Source of the DNA: Firmicutes bacterium HGW-Firmicutes-1
GTDB taxonomy: Bacteria; Bacillota; Clostridia; Lachnospirales; Vallitaleaceae
Length of the DNA stretch: 64,000 nucleotides
Reading direction: 5' to 3'
NCBI GenBank assembly: GCA_002841625.1
Contig: PHAG01000010.1
Coordinates: forward strand, 60,135-124,134
Shown here: positions 21,328-30,817 of the stretch, piece after piece
How the letters are laid out: each line of letters begins with the position of its first letter
Position numbering within the stretch: position 1 is the stretch's first letter
Position numbers and translations under genes: made by a program
The notes under the pieces: model-generated
The model's database searches: none
What the model saw: the letters and a program-made list of their open reading frames with translations, nothing else
Told to the model about the DNA's origin: nothing

Positions 21328-22356
21328 ATGAAGAAAAGCGTAATAAAGATAGCTATCATAACACTAGTTTCTATATTTATTATTGCCGCAGTTTTATCAA
21401 TAAAATATATAACAGAAATTAGTGATGAGCTTAACGAAACCAATTCGGAAAATAAGGATAAAAAGTTGCCGCAATATCATTTTATGATTATTGCGAATGA
21501 ACTAAACTTTTCATCAGGAAAGGCATTTATAAATGGTGTCAATTTAGCGTGTGAGGATTATAATTCCGTTGTAGAAATCAATGAATATAAACGAGAAAAT
21601 ATTGACCAACAAATAAAAAACATTGCAATTGCTGTGGCTTCAAAAGTAGATGGTATTATTGTTCAAGTAACAGATCAAGAGTTGTTTGTTGATGAAATAA
21701 ACAAAGCAATTGATGAAGGTATCCCTGTAATAACTATTTTTGAAGATTCAGCAAAGAGTAAAAGATTGAGCTTTATAGGCGTTAATTCTTATGAATTAGG
21801 TAAGCGAGCGAGTGAATTGGCTGCCAATGCGGTTGATAGCAAAGGGGAAATGGCAATTATATTTGATGGATTAGAAGAAAAGAATTTTGATACTTCTAAG
21901 AATTTAATAGAAGAAGGAGTTCGAGATGGCTTGGTTACTAGTCCACAATTAACCATTAAAAAAATTGATATATCCACAACAGGTATACTGGGTGCAGGCG
22001 ATATTGCAAAGGAAATTATTAGAGATCATCGGGGAATCAATGTTATATTTTGCACTAGTGCCAAGACAACACTTGGTGTTGCTGAGGCAATCGTTGATTT
22101 GAACATGGTTGGAAAGATAAAGATTGTTGGATATGGTGATGATCATGATATATTACAATTCATAGATCGGAATGTCATTGACGCATCATTGGTAAGTGAT
22201 ACGAAAAGCATTGGTTATCAAAGCATTGAGTCTGCTTATAAATATTTAGAGGAAGGTAGTATTTCGGATTTTGAAGATACAGGAATATATGTGATTGATG
22301 AAACAAATATAGATTATTATATTGAAAAACTTAAAGAGGAAGGTGACGACTCTTGA
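21328..22356 (+). CDS. Membrane-anchored periplasmic-type sugar-binding protein
   Basis: Protein of 342 residues with the type I (RbsB-like) binding fold. The N-terminus has one uncleaved-looking transmembrane helix (about residues 5-27) and no lipobox cysteine. The fold shows in ASKVDGIIVQVTD, GIPVITIFED, LSFIGVNSYELGKRASELA, VNVIFCTS-like sequence and KIVGYGDDHDIL. It overlaps the kinase gene (TTGA overlap), so the two are coupled. In Clostridium beijerinckii an anchored binding protein, XylFII, signals D-xylose to a LytS kinase. A matching role is inferred here. A second anchored binding protein ends this signalling operon, so one may sense a different ligand. GTG 21319 is an alternative start. 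Confidence 0.85.
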   Translation: MKKSVIKIAIITLVSIFIIAAVLSIKYITEISDELNETNSENKDKKLPQYHFMIIANELNFSSGKAFINGVNLACEDYNSVVEINEYKRENIDQQIKNIAIAVASKVDGIIVQVTDQELFVDEINKAIDEGIPVITIFEDSAKSKRLSFIGVNSYELGKRASELAANAVDSKGEMAIIFDGLEEKNFDTSKNLIEEGVRDGLVTSPQLTIKKIDISTTGILGAGDIAKEIIRDHRGINVIFCTSAKTTLGVAEAIVDLNMVGKIKIVGYGDDHDILQFIDRNVIDASLVSDTKSIGYQSIESAYKYLEEGSISDFEDTGIYVIDETNIDYYIEKLKEEGDDS

Positions 22357-23873
22357 AAAACCTTCTTATTGATAAAATTTTTAATATAGCTACGATAAGA
22401 ACAAAAATGATAGCATATTTTTTTGCTACAGTAATCCTGTTGAGCTTTCTAACCATTTATACGTTTTATGTGTCTCAACAATCCCTTAATCAAATGGATG
22501 AAATGTATGAGAAAAATTTGTATCTAGTTGATATTTCTAACAAATTATCTCAAGCAAATGACAATTTATTAAATTTTTTAACTGTGAAAAGCTCAGATAG
22601 CTTTATTGCTTTTCAAAGGTCTGGTGAGGAAATTAAGGGTGTTATCGAAGCTACAAATAGAGATTTGAGCTATAATCCCTCACAACTACTGTTTGTTGAT
22701 GTTTCTAATATGATTTATGTTTATTTTTCATATGCGGATTCTGCTATAAATGCAAAGAGGGGTCGAAACGACGATGAAACAAACCAATCATATACGAAAG
22801 CAACTGAAATTGAGGGATATATTCAAGAATATATTGCAAAAATACAACTAAATCAAATTAAAGAAAATGCTACAAGATATCAAATTGTAAAAGACAAAGT
22901 ATCAGAATTACAAAAAACAAATGTTGTATTAATTGTTGACGTTATGTTGTTTTCAATATTAATCATCATTATTTTAACGTATAGGATGACTGAGCCAATT
23001 ATAAGGCTTGCTCATTCGGCAGACGAAATTTCTAGTGGGAACTTTGAGATTGATGAAATTGTGGTAGATTCTGAAGACGAAATTAAAGTTATGGCAACAG
23101 CCTTTAATAAAATGAGAGAAAATATAAAAAATTATATTGAAGAACTTAAAAACAAGGCAGAGACAGAGGCTAAGCTTATGGATCAGGAGCTACAAAATAT
23201 TAAGATGCAAAGCTTGTTGAATAAGGCGGAGCTTGAAGCTCTACAGTCTCAGATTAATCCCCATTTCTTATTCAATACGATAAATACTGGCGTGCAGTTG
23301 GCTATGATGGAAGGTGCAGATGTTACTTCGGAATTTCTTGAAAATATGTCTGCGATATTTAGATATAACATTAAGAATTTGAAGAAGCCGGTTACGCTAG
23401 GAGAAGAGATAGATAATATTAAGGCATATGCTATGCTTTTAAAGGTTAGGTTTGGAGAGTTTTTAAAGTTTGAGTTTGATATTGAAGACGGCATTAATGA
23501 AATCAATATGCCACCACTTATCTTGCAACCATTGGTTGAAAATGCATGTATCCATGGGATTGGAGACCTCGAAGAAGGCGGCGTTATTCGTATTACTACA
23601 AAGAAGGATGCAGATATGGTTCATATTACTATTGAGGACGATGGCGTAGGTATGGATCAAGAATATATTGATAAGGTTCTCTATCATACAAACGAAGAAG
23701 ATCTTTTTAAAAAGCCAAAAAAAAGTCATACTACAGGAATTGGCCTAGCAAATGTTATTCATCGGTTACGTTTATTTAGTCAGAATGAAGATGCAATTGA
23801 AATAAGCAGTGATAAATCTAATGGAACCAAAATAATAATTCACCTTCCAATCTGTGAGGAGGCAATGTTATGA
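22353..23873 (+). CDS. LytS/YesM-type sensor histidine kinase
   Basis: Membrane kinase of 506 residues, probably sensing sugar through its binding-protein partners. Helices lie near residues 20-40 and 192-212, enclosing a helical extracellular domain of about 150 residues. HAMP and a coiled coil run to about 295. QINPHFLFNTI carries phospho-acceptor H304. The ATPase domain has PLVENACIHGIG, DDGVGMD and GIGLANVIHRLRLF. It starts with TTG at 22353, eight bases after GAGGAAGGTG, and overlaps the regulator gene by four bases. The first YesM kinase in this window has a larger Cache-like sensor, so the two are not recent duplicates. Confidence 0.94.
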   Translation: MKNLLIDKIFNIATIRTKMIAYFFATVILLSFLTIYTFYVSQQSLNQMDEMYEKNLYLVDISNKLSQANDNLLNFLTVKSSDSFIAFQRSGEEIKGVIEATNRDLSYNPSQLLFVDVSNMIYVYFSYADSAINAKRGRNDDETNQSYTKATEIEGYIQEYIAKIQLNQIKENATRYQIVKDKVSELQKTNVVLIVDVMLFSILIIIILTYRMTEPIIRLAHSADEISSGNFEIDEIVVDSEDEIKVMATAFNKMRENIKNYIEELKNKAETEAKLMDQELQNIKMQSLLNKAELEALQSQINPHFLFNTINTGVQLAMMEGADVTSEFLENMSAIFRYNIKNLKKPVTLGEEIDNIKAYAMLLKVRFGEFLKFEFDIEDGINEINMPPLILQPLVENACIHGIGDLEEGGVIRITTKKDADMVHITIEDDGVGMDQEYIDKVLYHTNEEDLFKKPKKSHTTGIGLANVIHRLRLFSQNEDAIEISSDKSNGTKIIIHLPICEEAML

Positions 23874-25450
23874 AATATAGATTAGTTGTAGTAGATGATG
23901 AAGAAATTGTAATTAACGCAGTGAAATTTATTGTAGAAAAGAATATGGAAAATGTGGAAATAATTGGTACTGCTAAGAACGGTAGAGAAGCAATAGAAGC
24001 CGCGATAAGACTAAATCCAGATATTATGCTGATGGATATTACAATGCCTGGAATCAATGGAGTGGATGCTATTAAAGAAATTATTGAACATAACAGTAAA
24101 ATTAAATTTGTTATACTATCGGCATATGAACAATTTGAGTATGCCAAGGAGGCTGTCGGTTTAGGTGTTCAAGATTATTTGCTGAAACCAATCAATAGAT
24201 ATAAACTAATTGATGCTTTGAATGAAGTAATCAAAACCCTTGAGATAGAGCATAGTAAGCGTATAAAAGAAATTGAAAACATGGAAAAGCTTCAAAATGT
24301 TTTGCCTATTTTAGAACAAGGGTTTATATACTCGATACTCATGAATAGAGATTATGAAGATGAAATATCAAAATACAAAGAGCTATTTGAATTAAAGGAA
24401 GAAGGGGGATATCTCTTAGTAATTGAATTTGGAGAATATGATAGCAGCACGTTGAAAAATAAAATTGGTTCAGGTGTGAAGTTACAAAAATCATACAACC
24501 TAATTCGAGATAGCTTAAAGTTCAAATATAAATGCCTAGTCGGGCCAGCGATTATAAATCGGATTATTGTATTTGTTTCGAAAGACCATCCTTCAGATGA
24601 GTATGAATTTAGGCTTGAAACGATTGAAATGGCAGAATACATAGCCGAAACTGCTATGAAAAAGACTGGGGTTGAATGTTATATTGGTATAGGAGGCTAT
24701 TACCATTTAAAGGAATTGCCCTATTCATATGAAGAAGCTTTGAAAGCACTTCGAGATAGCAATGGCCAAGCAGTAACGCATATTAAAGATGTAAAAAATG
24801 AAAATCGAATGGAATTAGACGTATACAATACAATAGGAAAAGAATTGTTGGTGGCCTTTGAATCGGGGAATGAGGAAAAAACTTTAGTTTATTTGAATAA
24901 AATTTATGATGCTATTTCTTGTCTTCCAACACATGATCAACCCAATAAATGTATTGAGATTATGGTTTTGATCTACAGAAAGGCATATGAAATGGATGTG
25001 AAAAGTGATACGGTGATCAACTACTCTTCTTATCTAGAAGAAATCATCGGTCAAGATAAAGAAGAGCTGCAAAGATGGAGCATAAGAAAGGTGAAATACT
25101 TTGTTTCTAGGATTAGTGAAATGAATAAAAATAAAGTGAGCAAAGCTGTACTAGAAGCAAAAAATTATATTGATATTCACTATAGTAAGGAATTAACCTT
25201 AGAAGAAATATCAAGAGTTGTAAGTGTCAGTCCACAATACTTTAGTAAACTTTTTAAGGAAGAAACTGGGTTTAATTTTATAGAATATTTAACCAATAGT
25301 CGTATTGAAAAAGCAAAAGAATTGATTAAAAACTCTCAAATGACCATGAAGGAAGTATGCTTTGAAGTAGGGTACAATGATCCGAATTACTTTAGTCGGC
25401 TCTTTAAAAAGATTGTTGGCGTTTCACCAACAGATTATTTAAGAAAGTAG
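23870..25450 (+). CDS. YesN-type response regulator (REC plus AraC HTH)
   Basis: Regulator of 526 residues partnered with the overlapping LytS/YesM kinase. The receiver domain has D9/D10, phospho-acceptor D56 in LMDITMPGINGVD and lysine in DYLLKPINRY. The C-terminal AraC-type DNA-binding domain (about 430-526) includes LTLEEISRVVSVSPQYFSK and GYNDPNYFSRLFKKIVGVSP. By analogy with the clostridial XylFII-LytS/YesN system it should activate the xylFGH operon about 1.3 kb downstream. That target is inference. Three tandem TTAATCA-like heptamers stand just before xylF. Confidence 0.94.
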   Translation: MKYRLVVVDDEEIVINAVKFIVEKNMENVEIIGTAKNGREAIEAAIRLNPDIMLMDITMPGINGVDAIKEIIEHNSKIKFVILSAYEQFEYAKEAVGLGVQDYLLKPINRYKLIDALNEVIKTLEIEHSKRIKEIENMEKLQNVLPILEQGFIYSILMNRDYEDEISKYKELFELKEEGGYLLVIEFGEYDSSTLKNKIGSGVKLQKSYNLIRDSLKFKYKCLVGPAIINRIIVFVSKDHPSDEYEFRLETIEMAEYIAETAMKKTGVECYIGIGGYYHLKELPYSYEEALKALRDSNGQAVTHIKDVKNENRMELDVYNTIGKELLVAFESGNEEKTLVYLNKIYDAISCLPTHDQPNKCIEIMVLIYRKAYEMDVKSDTVINYSSYLEEIIGQDKEELQRWSIRKVKYFVSRISEMNKNKVSKAVLEAKNYIDIHYSKELTLEEISRVVSVSPQYFSKLFKEETGFNFIEYLTNSRIEKAKELIKNSQMTMKEVCFEVGYNDPNYFSRLFKKIVGVSPTDYLRK

Positions 25451-25474
25451 CAAAATACTAGGGGGTATTTACTG

Positions 25475-26542
25475 ATGAAAGGAAGAAATTGGGTAGTACT
25501 TATTGTGGTAGCATGTGGTCTATTAATCCTCGTAAAGGTTCTATTCGGGGACAAAGATTCAAAGGAAAACCTTCCGTCTGAAAAAGATGATGGAATCGTG
25601 ATTGGGTTCTCATTAAGTTCTATTGTGATTGACAGGTGGCAGAGAGATAGAGACGTATTTGTAGCAACAGCAAAAGAACTAGGTGCAGAGGTTATTGTAC
25701 AAACAGCAAATGAAGACAAGGAAACTCAAATAAAACAAATTGAGTATCTGATGAAGGAAGGGGTCGATGTTCTAGTCATTAACCCAGATGATAAGGATGG
25801 ATTGTCAGACGTTGTTAGACGAGCAAAGGCCCAAGGAATTAAGGTGATTGCGTATGATAGAAGCATTAGTAATGCGGATGTAGATGTTTATGTTTCCTTT
25901 GATAATCAAAAATTGGGAAGATTAATGGGGGAAACGATGCTAGAATATGTTCCTACAGGCAATTATGTAATTATTAATGGATCCTTAAAGGATAATAATA
26001 GCATCATGTATAATGTGGGCTTTCATGAAGCAATTGATGAAGCAGTAGAAAATAAGGATATTACCATTATTAAAGAGGTTTGGGGTGAAGATTGGGGAGA
26101 AGAAATTGCCTATACCTCTATGGAAGAAGTTATCCAAAGCGGTGAAAAGGTCGATGGTGTCATTGCTGCAAATGATCGCTTTGCAGAAGCGGCTATAAGA
26201 GTTCTAGCAGAAAACAGACAAGCGGGAGATGTGGTGGTAATTGGCCATGACGCTGAATTATCTGCATGTCAAAGAATTGTAGAAGGAACTCAAAAAGCAA
26301 CTATTTATAAATCCATTACAGATATGGCTGAAGGTGCGGCAAGACTTGCCATAGATTTAGCGAATGGTAAGGAAATTAATTTCCAATCTACATATGATGA
26401 TGGCACGTATGAAGTACCTAGAATAATGTACGATGTATTCATCGTTACAAACGACAATATGGTGGATATTATCGTGAACAAGGGTTTTCATAGATTAGAA
26501 GATATCTATCAAAACGTACCTAAAGAGCAATGGCCAAAGTAA
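25475..26542 (+). CDS. Membrane-anchored xylose-type binding protein (XylFII-like)
   Basis: Protein of 355 residues of the XylF/ChvE-like binding family. One N-terminal helix (about residues 6-24) has no lipobox cysteine placed for cleavage, so it probably stays anchored. The mature domain reads VIGFSLSSIVIDRWQRDRDV, GVDVLVINPDDKDG, GIKVIAYDRSISNADVDVYV and VIGHDAELSACQRIVEGTQ, closely parallel to the XylF protein encoded next. It ends the signalling operon (anchored binding protein, kinase, regulator, anchored binding protein). Similarity to XylF makes it the better XylFII candidate of the two. A weak terminator separates it from xylF. Confidence 0.85.
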   Translation: MKGRNWVVLIVVACGLLILVKVLFGDKDSKENLPSEKDDGIVIGFSLSSIVIDRWQRDRDVFVATAKELGAEVIVQTANEDKETQIKQIEYLMKEGVDVLVINPDDKDGLSDVVRRAKAQGIKVIAYDRSISNADVDVYVSFDNQKLGRLMGETMLEYVPTGNYVIINGSLKDNNSIMYNVGFHEAIDEAVENKDITIIKEVWGEDWGEEIAYTSMEEVIQSGEKVDGVIAANDRFAEAAIRVLAENRQAGDVVVIGHDAELSACQRIVEGTQKATIYKSITDMAEGAARLAIDLANGKEINFQSTYDDGTYEVPRIMYDVFIVTNDNMVDIIVNKGFHRLEDIYQNVPKEQWPK

Positions 26543-26648
26543 GCGTCAAAACACAGGCCATGGAAATATTTAATGCATAATATAATGCTATACAAAGCAT
26601 ACTATAGAAAAAGAGACTAATTAAAGTAAGGATATGATAATATATTCT

Positions 26649-26671
26649 AGAGCTAAATAGGCTCTTTTTTT
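26649..26671 (+). terminator. Terminator of the sugar-sensing operon
   Basis: Short AGAGC/GCTCT stem with a seven-base loop and a TTTTTTT tail. The stem is weak, so some read-through into xylF is possible. Confidence 0.6.
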
Positions 26672-26743
26672 ATATAATCATAACTGTAGTGAAACAGCGG
26701 TGCCGTGATTAGATAGGGTGAATTTAAGAACGACATTGGCAAC

Positions 26744-26764
26744 TTAATCATTAATCATTAATTA
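26744..26764. promoter_or_regulatory. Three tandem TTAATCA-type heptamers before xylF
   Basis: TTAATCA at 26744, TTAATCA at 26751 and TTAATTA at 26758 run without gaps and end four bases before the GGAGGG RBS. Perfect 7-base periodicity suggests a protein-binding or translational site. Function not shown. Confidence 0.5.
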
Positions 26765-26782
26765 TTTGGAGGGTTATGCAAA

Positions 26783-27823
26783 ATGAAAAAATTAGTAACA
26801 TTATTTTTAGTTTTAGTAATGATGACATCCGTATTTGCTGGATGTGCTAAAAAAGAAGCTCCAGCAACTGATACACCAGCAACTGATGCTCCAGCAGCAG
26901 ATGCAAAAATTAGAGTAGGTATTTCATTACCAACTCAAAGAGAAGAAAGATGGGTAAGAGACAAAGAACAAATGATCGCAGAAGCTGCAAAACTTGGCGT
27001 TGAGCTAGTAGTAAAAGTTGCAGATGCTGACACTCAAGAACAAATCCAACAAGTTGAAGCTATCTTAACAGAAGGCGTAGACGTATTAATTTTAGCTCCA
27101 AACGATGCATCAGCATCAGCTTCATTAGTTGACATGGCTAAAGAAGAAGGCGTACCAGTTATCGCTTATGACAGATTAATTACTGGAACTGCTAATTTAG
27201 ATTATTATATTTCTTTTGATAATACTGAAGTAGGTAGAGTTCAAGGTAAATTTATCACTGATTTAGTTCCAGAAGGAAACTATATCATTATGTCAGGTGC
27301 ACCAACAGATAATAATGCAAAATTATTCAAAGAAGGCGCTATGGAATACCTTCAACCACTTATTGACTCTGGAAAAATCAAAGTTGTTGCTGAACAAGCA
27401 GTTGAAAACTGGGAACCAGAAAATGCTCTTAAAATCGTAGAAGCAGCTTTACTTTCAAGTAACAACGAAGTAGATGCAATTCTTTCTCCAAACGATGGTT
27501 GTGCTGGTGGCGCTATCCAAGCATTAGCAGCTCAAGGTTTAGACGGTCAAGTTCCAATCACTGGACAAGATGCTGAACTTGCAGCAGCTCAAAGAATCGT
27601 AGCTGGAACACAAACTATGACAGTATTTAAAGACACTAGAGATCTTGCTTCAAAATCAATTCAAATGGCTATGGCTCTTGCAAAGGGTGAAGCAGTTGAA
27701 ACGAATGGTGAAGTAGAAGGCGTTCCTTCAGTACTAATGGCAGTTAAGATTGTAACTAAAGATAATGTGAAAGAAGTTTTAGTAGACAGCGGATACTTAA
27801 AAGAAGCTGACGTATTTAAATAA
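26783..27823 (+). CDS. xylF: Xylose-type ABC transporter substrate-binding lipoprotein
   Basis: Extracellular sugar-binding lipoprotein of 346 residues. The signal peptide ends in the lipobox FAGC with C21 as lipid site, followed by a linker rich in Ala, Pro, Thr and Asp. The binding domain has GISLPTQREERWVRDKEQM, DYYISFDNTEVGRVQGKF, VDAILSPNDGCAGGA and ITGQDAELAAAQRIVAGTQ, the XylF/ChvE pattern. Codon choice is noticeably more uniform than in its neighbours, in line with high expression. It is first in xylFGH; a stable hairpin separates it from xylG. The sugar is likely xylose or a related aldose, an inference from family. Confidence 0.92.
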   Translation: MKKLVTLFLVLVMMTSVFAGCAKKEAPATDTPATDAPAADAKIRVGISLPTQREERWVRDKEQMIAEAAKLGVELVVKVADADTQEQIQQVEAILTEGVDVLILAPNDASASASLVDMAKEEGVPVIAYDRLITGTANLDYYISFDNTEVGRVQGKFITDLVPEGNYIIMSGAPTDNNAKLFKEGAMEYLQPLIDSGKIKVVAEQAVENWEPENALKIVEAALLSSNNEVDAILSPNDGCAGGAIQALAAQGLDGQVPITGQDAELAAAQRIVAGTQTMTVFKDTRDLASKSIQMAMALAKGEAVETNGEVEGVPSVLMAVKIVTKDNVKEVLVDSGYLKEADVFK

Positions 27824-27854
27824 GATACGAAACAAGTAACATATTTTAAGCAGA

Positions 27855-27875
27855 GAAGTAGCGATAAGCTACTTC
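27855..27875 (+). other. Intercistronic hairpin between xylF and xylG
   Basis: Perfect 8-bp stem GAAGTAGC / GCTACTTC with loop GATAA and no long T run after it. Such hairpins after binding-protein genes usually stabilise the upstream message or partly terminate, giving more binding protein than transporter. Confidence 0.75.
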
Positions 27876-27905
27876 CCTGTTTGTTATAAGAAAGGCGGTG
27901 TAATC

Positions 27906-29426
27906 ATGAACGAGTGCATATTGGAAATGCAAAATATAGTTAAAGAGTTTTCAGGAATAAGAGCATTAGATGATGTTACTTTCAAGGTAAAACGTGGTGA
28001 AATACACGCCTTAGTGGGTGAAAATGGTGCGGGGAAATCAACACTCATGAAGGTTTTAAGTGGAGTTTATCCTCATGGTGATTATTCAGGGAAGATTATT
28101 ATCAATGATAAAGAGATGGCATTTGGCCATATAAAAGACTCTGAAAAAGCGGGAGTCGCAATTATATATCAAGAACTTGCATTAGTTAAGCAAATGAATA
28201 TTGCTGAAAATATTTTCTTGGGTAATGAATTACGAGGAAAAGTTGGAATAGATTGGAATCAAGCGATTTCCAGAACAGAAAAGCTTCTTAAAGATGTTGG
28301 ATTAGAAGATAATCCACTTACCAAGATCTATCAGCTTGGAATTGGAAAGCAACAACTAATCGAGATTGCAAAAGCAATCGCTAAAGACGTTAGCCTTCTC
28401 ATTTTAGATGAACCAACAGCAGCGCTTACAGAAACTGAGAGTGATAATCTGCTTACCATCTTAAGAGCATTGAGAGAAAAAGGTGTTACATGTGTTTATA
28501 TTTCCCACAAACTTAATGAAGTGCTTGAGATTGCAGACACAATAACAGTTCTTAGGGATGGTAAAACAATCTGTACCATGGATAATGATGATCAAATGTC
28601 AGAGGACGTCATCATAACTAGAATGGTTGGTAGAGAATTAACGAATAGATTTCCAAGGGTAGAACATAAAGCCGGTAAAGTTGTATTAGAAGTAGAAAAT
28701 TGGACTGTTCCACATCCTGAAATACTAGGTAAAAATATTATTAGCAATGTGTCTTTTCAAGCAAGGCAAGGTGAGATACTAGGGATTGCAGGTCTTATGG
28801 GTGCAGGTAGAACAGAGCTTGCAATGAGTTTGTTTGGTGCATATGGCGAAGGAATCACAGGTACTCTTAAACTTGAGGGCGTAGAACAACGCTTCAACAA
28901 TCCAAGGCAAGCAATTCAAGCAGGATTTTGTTACTTAACAGAGGATCGAAAAAAAACAGGTCTTGTCCTAATGATGGACATCAAAAAGAACATAACGCTT
29001 TCGAGTTTGAATAGCATTACCAAAAACTTTTCAATTAATGCAAATGAAGAAATAAAAGTATCAAATGAGTATGTGTCAGCTCTTAAAATTAAAGCTGCCT
29101 CTATAGAACAAACTGTTGATCATTTATCAGGTGGTAACCAACAAAAGGTAGCCATTGCAAAGTGGTTAATGGCAAAGCCTAAAGTATTAATACTAGACGA
29201 ACCAACGCGTGGTATTGACGTAGGTGCAAAATATGAAATTTATAATCTAATGAACAAGTTAGTAGAAGAGGGTGTCTGTATTATTATGATTTCATCTGAA
29301 TTACCTGAAGTATTAGGTATGAGTGATCGTGTCATAGTAATAAAAGACGGAAAGATTACTGGAGATGTTGATTTTAAAGAAGCTGACCAAAAAACCATTA
29401 TGTACTATGCTACAGGTGGCAAGTAA
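27906..29426 (+). CDS. xylG: Sugar ABC transporter ATPase, double-domain
   Basis: Cytosolic ATPase of 506 residues with two fused nucleotide-binding domains, typical of RbsA/XylG/MglA. The first domain has Walker A GENGAGKST (about residues 39-47), the signature region YQLGIGKQQLIEIAKAIA and Walker B LLILDEPTAAL. The second has the degenerate Walker A region AGLMGAGRTELA, signature LSGGNQQKVAIAKWL and Walker B LILDEPTRGIDVGAKYE. The degenerate second site is normal in this family. The RBS is AAAGGCGGTG. xylH follows 20 bases later. Confidence 0.94.
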   Translation: MNECILEMQNIVKEFSGIRALDDVTFKVKRGEIHALVGENGAGKSTLMKVLSGVYPHGDYSGKIIINDKEMAFGHIKDSEKAGVAIIYQELALVKQMNIAENIFLGNELRGKVGIDWNQAISRTEKLLKDVGLEDNPLTKIYQLGIGKQQLIEIAKAIAKDVSLLILDEPTAALTETESDNLLTILRALREKGVTCVYISHKLNEVLEIADTITVLRDGKTICTMDNDDQMSEDVIITRMVGRELTNRFPRVEHKAGKVVLEVENWTVPHPEILGKNIISNVSFQARQGEILGIAGLMGAGRTELAMSLFGAYGEGITGTLKLEGVEQRFNNPRQAIQAGFCYLTEDRKKTGLVLMMDIKKNITLSSLNSITKNFSINANEEIKVSNEYVSALKIKAASIEQTVDHLSGGNQQKVAIAKWLMAKPKVLILDEPTRGIDVGAKYEIYNLMNKLVEEGVCIIMISSELPEVLGMSDRVIVIKDGKITGDVDFKEADQKTIMYYATGGK

Positions 29427-29446
29427 AATGAAAGGATGTGTATATT

Positions 29447-30643
29447 ATGGAAGATAATAAAATCAGTAAGTCACAAATTAAAATTATGATTAAAAATAAT
29501 ATTAGACAATATACAATGTTTATTGCACTAATAAGTATTATGTTGATTTTTTCAGTTATTGAATCAAAATTTTTATCTCCAAGAAATATCTCTACTTTGT
29601 TTTTGCAAACAGGATATATTGCAATTTTAACGTGTGGAGTTGTACTAATTATAGTAGCAGGACATATCGACTTATCCATTGGCGCAGTAGTAGGACTTAC
29701 AGGAGCAATTGCTGCTAGGCTTATGGTTACAATGGGGCTACCAATGTGGTTAGCCATTATACTTACTTTAGTAGCAGGACTTATAATTGGTATATGGCAA
29801 GGTGCTTGGGTAGCTTATGGAAATGTCCCAGGATTTATCGTAACTTTGGCAGGTATGTTGATTTTTAATGGACTCTTGTTATTGGTTACAAAAGGTGGAG
29901 TTACCATTAACTTTCCTCAAGAATTTAAACTTATTGGTCAAGGATATATTCCAACGTTGTTTATGGAAAACAATGTAAAAGATATGATTCCACATGATAC
30001 AACGATGATTATCTTGGTATTGTCTTTAGTGGGCTTTGTATTATTTGAAATGAAAAAAAGAGCGGATAGAAAGAAATACAATTTCCATGTTTTATCTACA
30101 AAGCTTTTTATTGCGAAACTATTTGGTGTTTCAGCATTAATTTCGGCGGTATTAGGCGTAATGGCATTATACAAAGGTATGCCATACTCAATCCTTATAG
30201 TTATTATTATTGCAGGCTTTTATACATTCTTAACGAATAACACAGCCTTTGGTAGACATGTATATGCTATTGGAGGAAATAAAGAAGCAGCAAAATTATC
30301 TGGTATTAACATTAAGCTCAGAACATTAATGATATTTGCTTCAATGGGTGTTTTAAGTGCTGCTGGTGGTATCGTATATGGAGCAAGAGTTGGTTCTGCA
30401 AGCTCATCTGCAGGAGCAGGTATGGAGCTAGATGTAATTGCTGCAGCCATTATCGGTGGTACTAGTACCATGGGTGGTGAAGGTACGATCATTGGAGCTG
30501 TTATCGGGGCACTAGTTATGGGAACCTTGGAAAATGGTTTACTCTTAGTAGGGGTATCCACAGAAGCAAGAATGATTATTAAAGGTTTGGTATTACTTCT
30601 TGCAGTATTTGTTGACATTAAAACAAGAAAAAATAAAAGCTAA
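29447..30643 (+). CDS. xylH: Sugar ABC transporter permease
   Basis: Integral membrane permease of 398 residues with about ten helices. The family signatures are GHIDLSIGAVVGLTGAIAA, YGNVPGFIVTLAGMLIF, YAIGGNKEAAKLSGINI and the late glycine-rich loop GGTSTMGGEGTIIGAVIGAL. The longer-than-usual middle loop with charged residues (about 205-225) is a feature of XylH versus RbsC. ATG 29447 follows AAAGGA by ten bases; GTG 29438 is possible but poorly spaced. It completes the xylFGH importer. Confidence 0.93.
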   Translation: MEDNKISKSQIKIMIKNNIRQYTMFIALISIMLIFSVIESKFLSPRNISTLFLQTGYIAILTCGVVLIIVAGHIDLSIGAVVGLTGAIAARLMVTMGLPMWLAIILTLVAGLIIGIWQGAWVAYGNVPGFIVTLAGMLIFNGLLLLVTKGGVTINFPQEFKLIGQGYIPTLFMENNVKDMIPHDTTMIILVLSLVGFVLFEMKKRADRKKYNFHVLSTKLFIAKLFGVSALISAVLGVMALYKGMPYSILIVIIIAGFYTFLTNNTAFGRHVYAIGGNKEAAKLSGINIKLRTLMIFASMGVLSAAGGIVYGARVGSASSSAGAGMELDVIAAAIIGGTSTMGGEGTIIGAVIGALVMGTLENGLLLVGVSTEARMIIKGLVLLLAVFVDIKTRKNKS

Positions 30644-30661
30644 TTAAAATAATATGGTAAC

Positions 30662-30690
30662 CATGTCCCACCTTTCGGGGTGGGAACATG
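30662..30690 (+). terminator. Probable terminator hairpin of xylFGH
   Basis: CATGT-CCCACC pairs with GGTGGGA-ACATG around TTTCGG. It is GC-rich and stable but has no clear T tract, so termination strength is uncertain. Confidence 0.55.
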
Positions 30691-30817
30691 TATGTCTTAC
30701 CTTAATGGGTATTTTAACTAAATATGGTAGATTGTTTTACTGGTATAAATGCAACCCGCATGAGAAAATGGAGAAAAGCGGAAGTTGGTTTTTGAGAACT
30801 TGGGTAAAAGGAGCCTT

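Noticed and set aside
30740-30790. GAGAAAAGCGGAAG resembling the dispersed repeat before the chemoreceptor gene
   Set aside because: Only about ten bases match, and neither the core nor the paired end is present.
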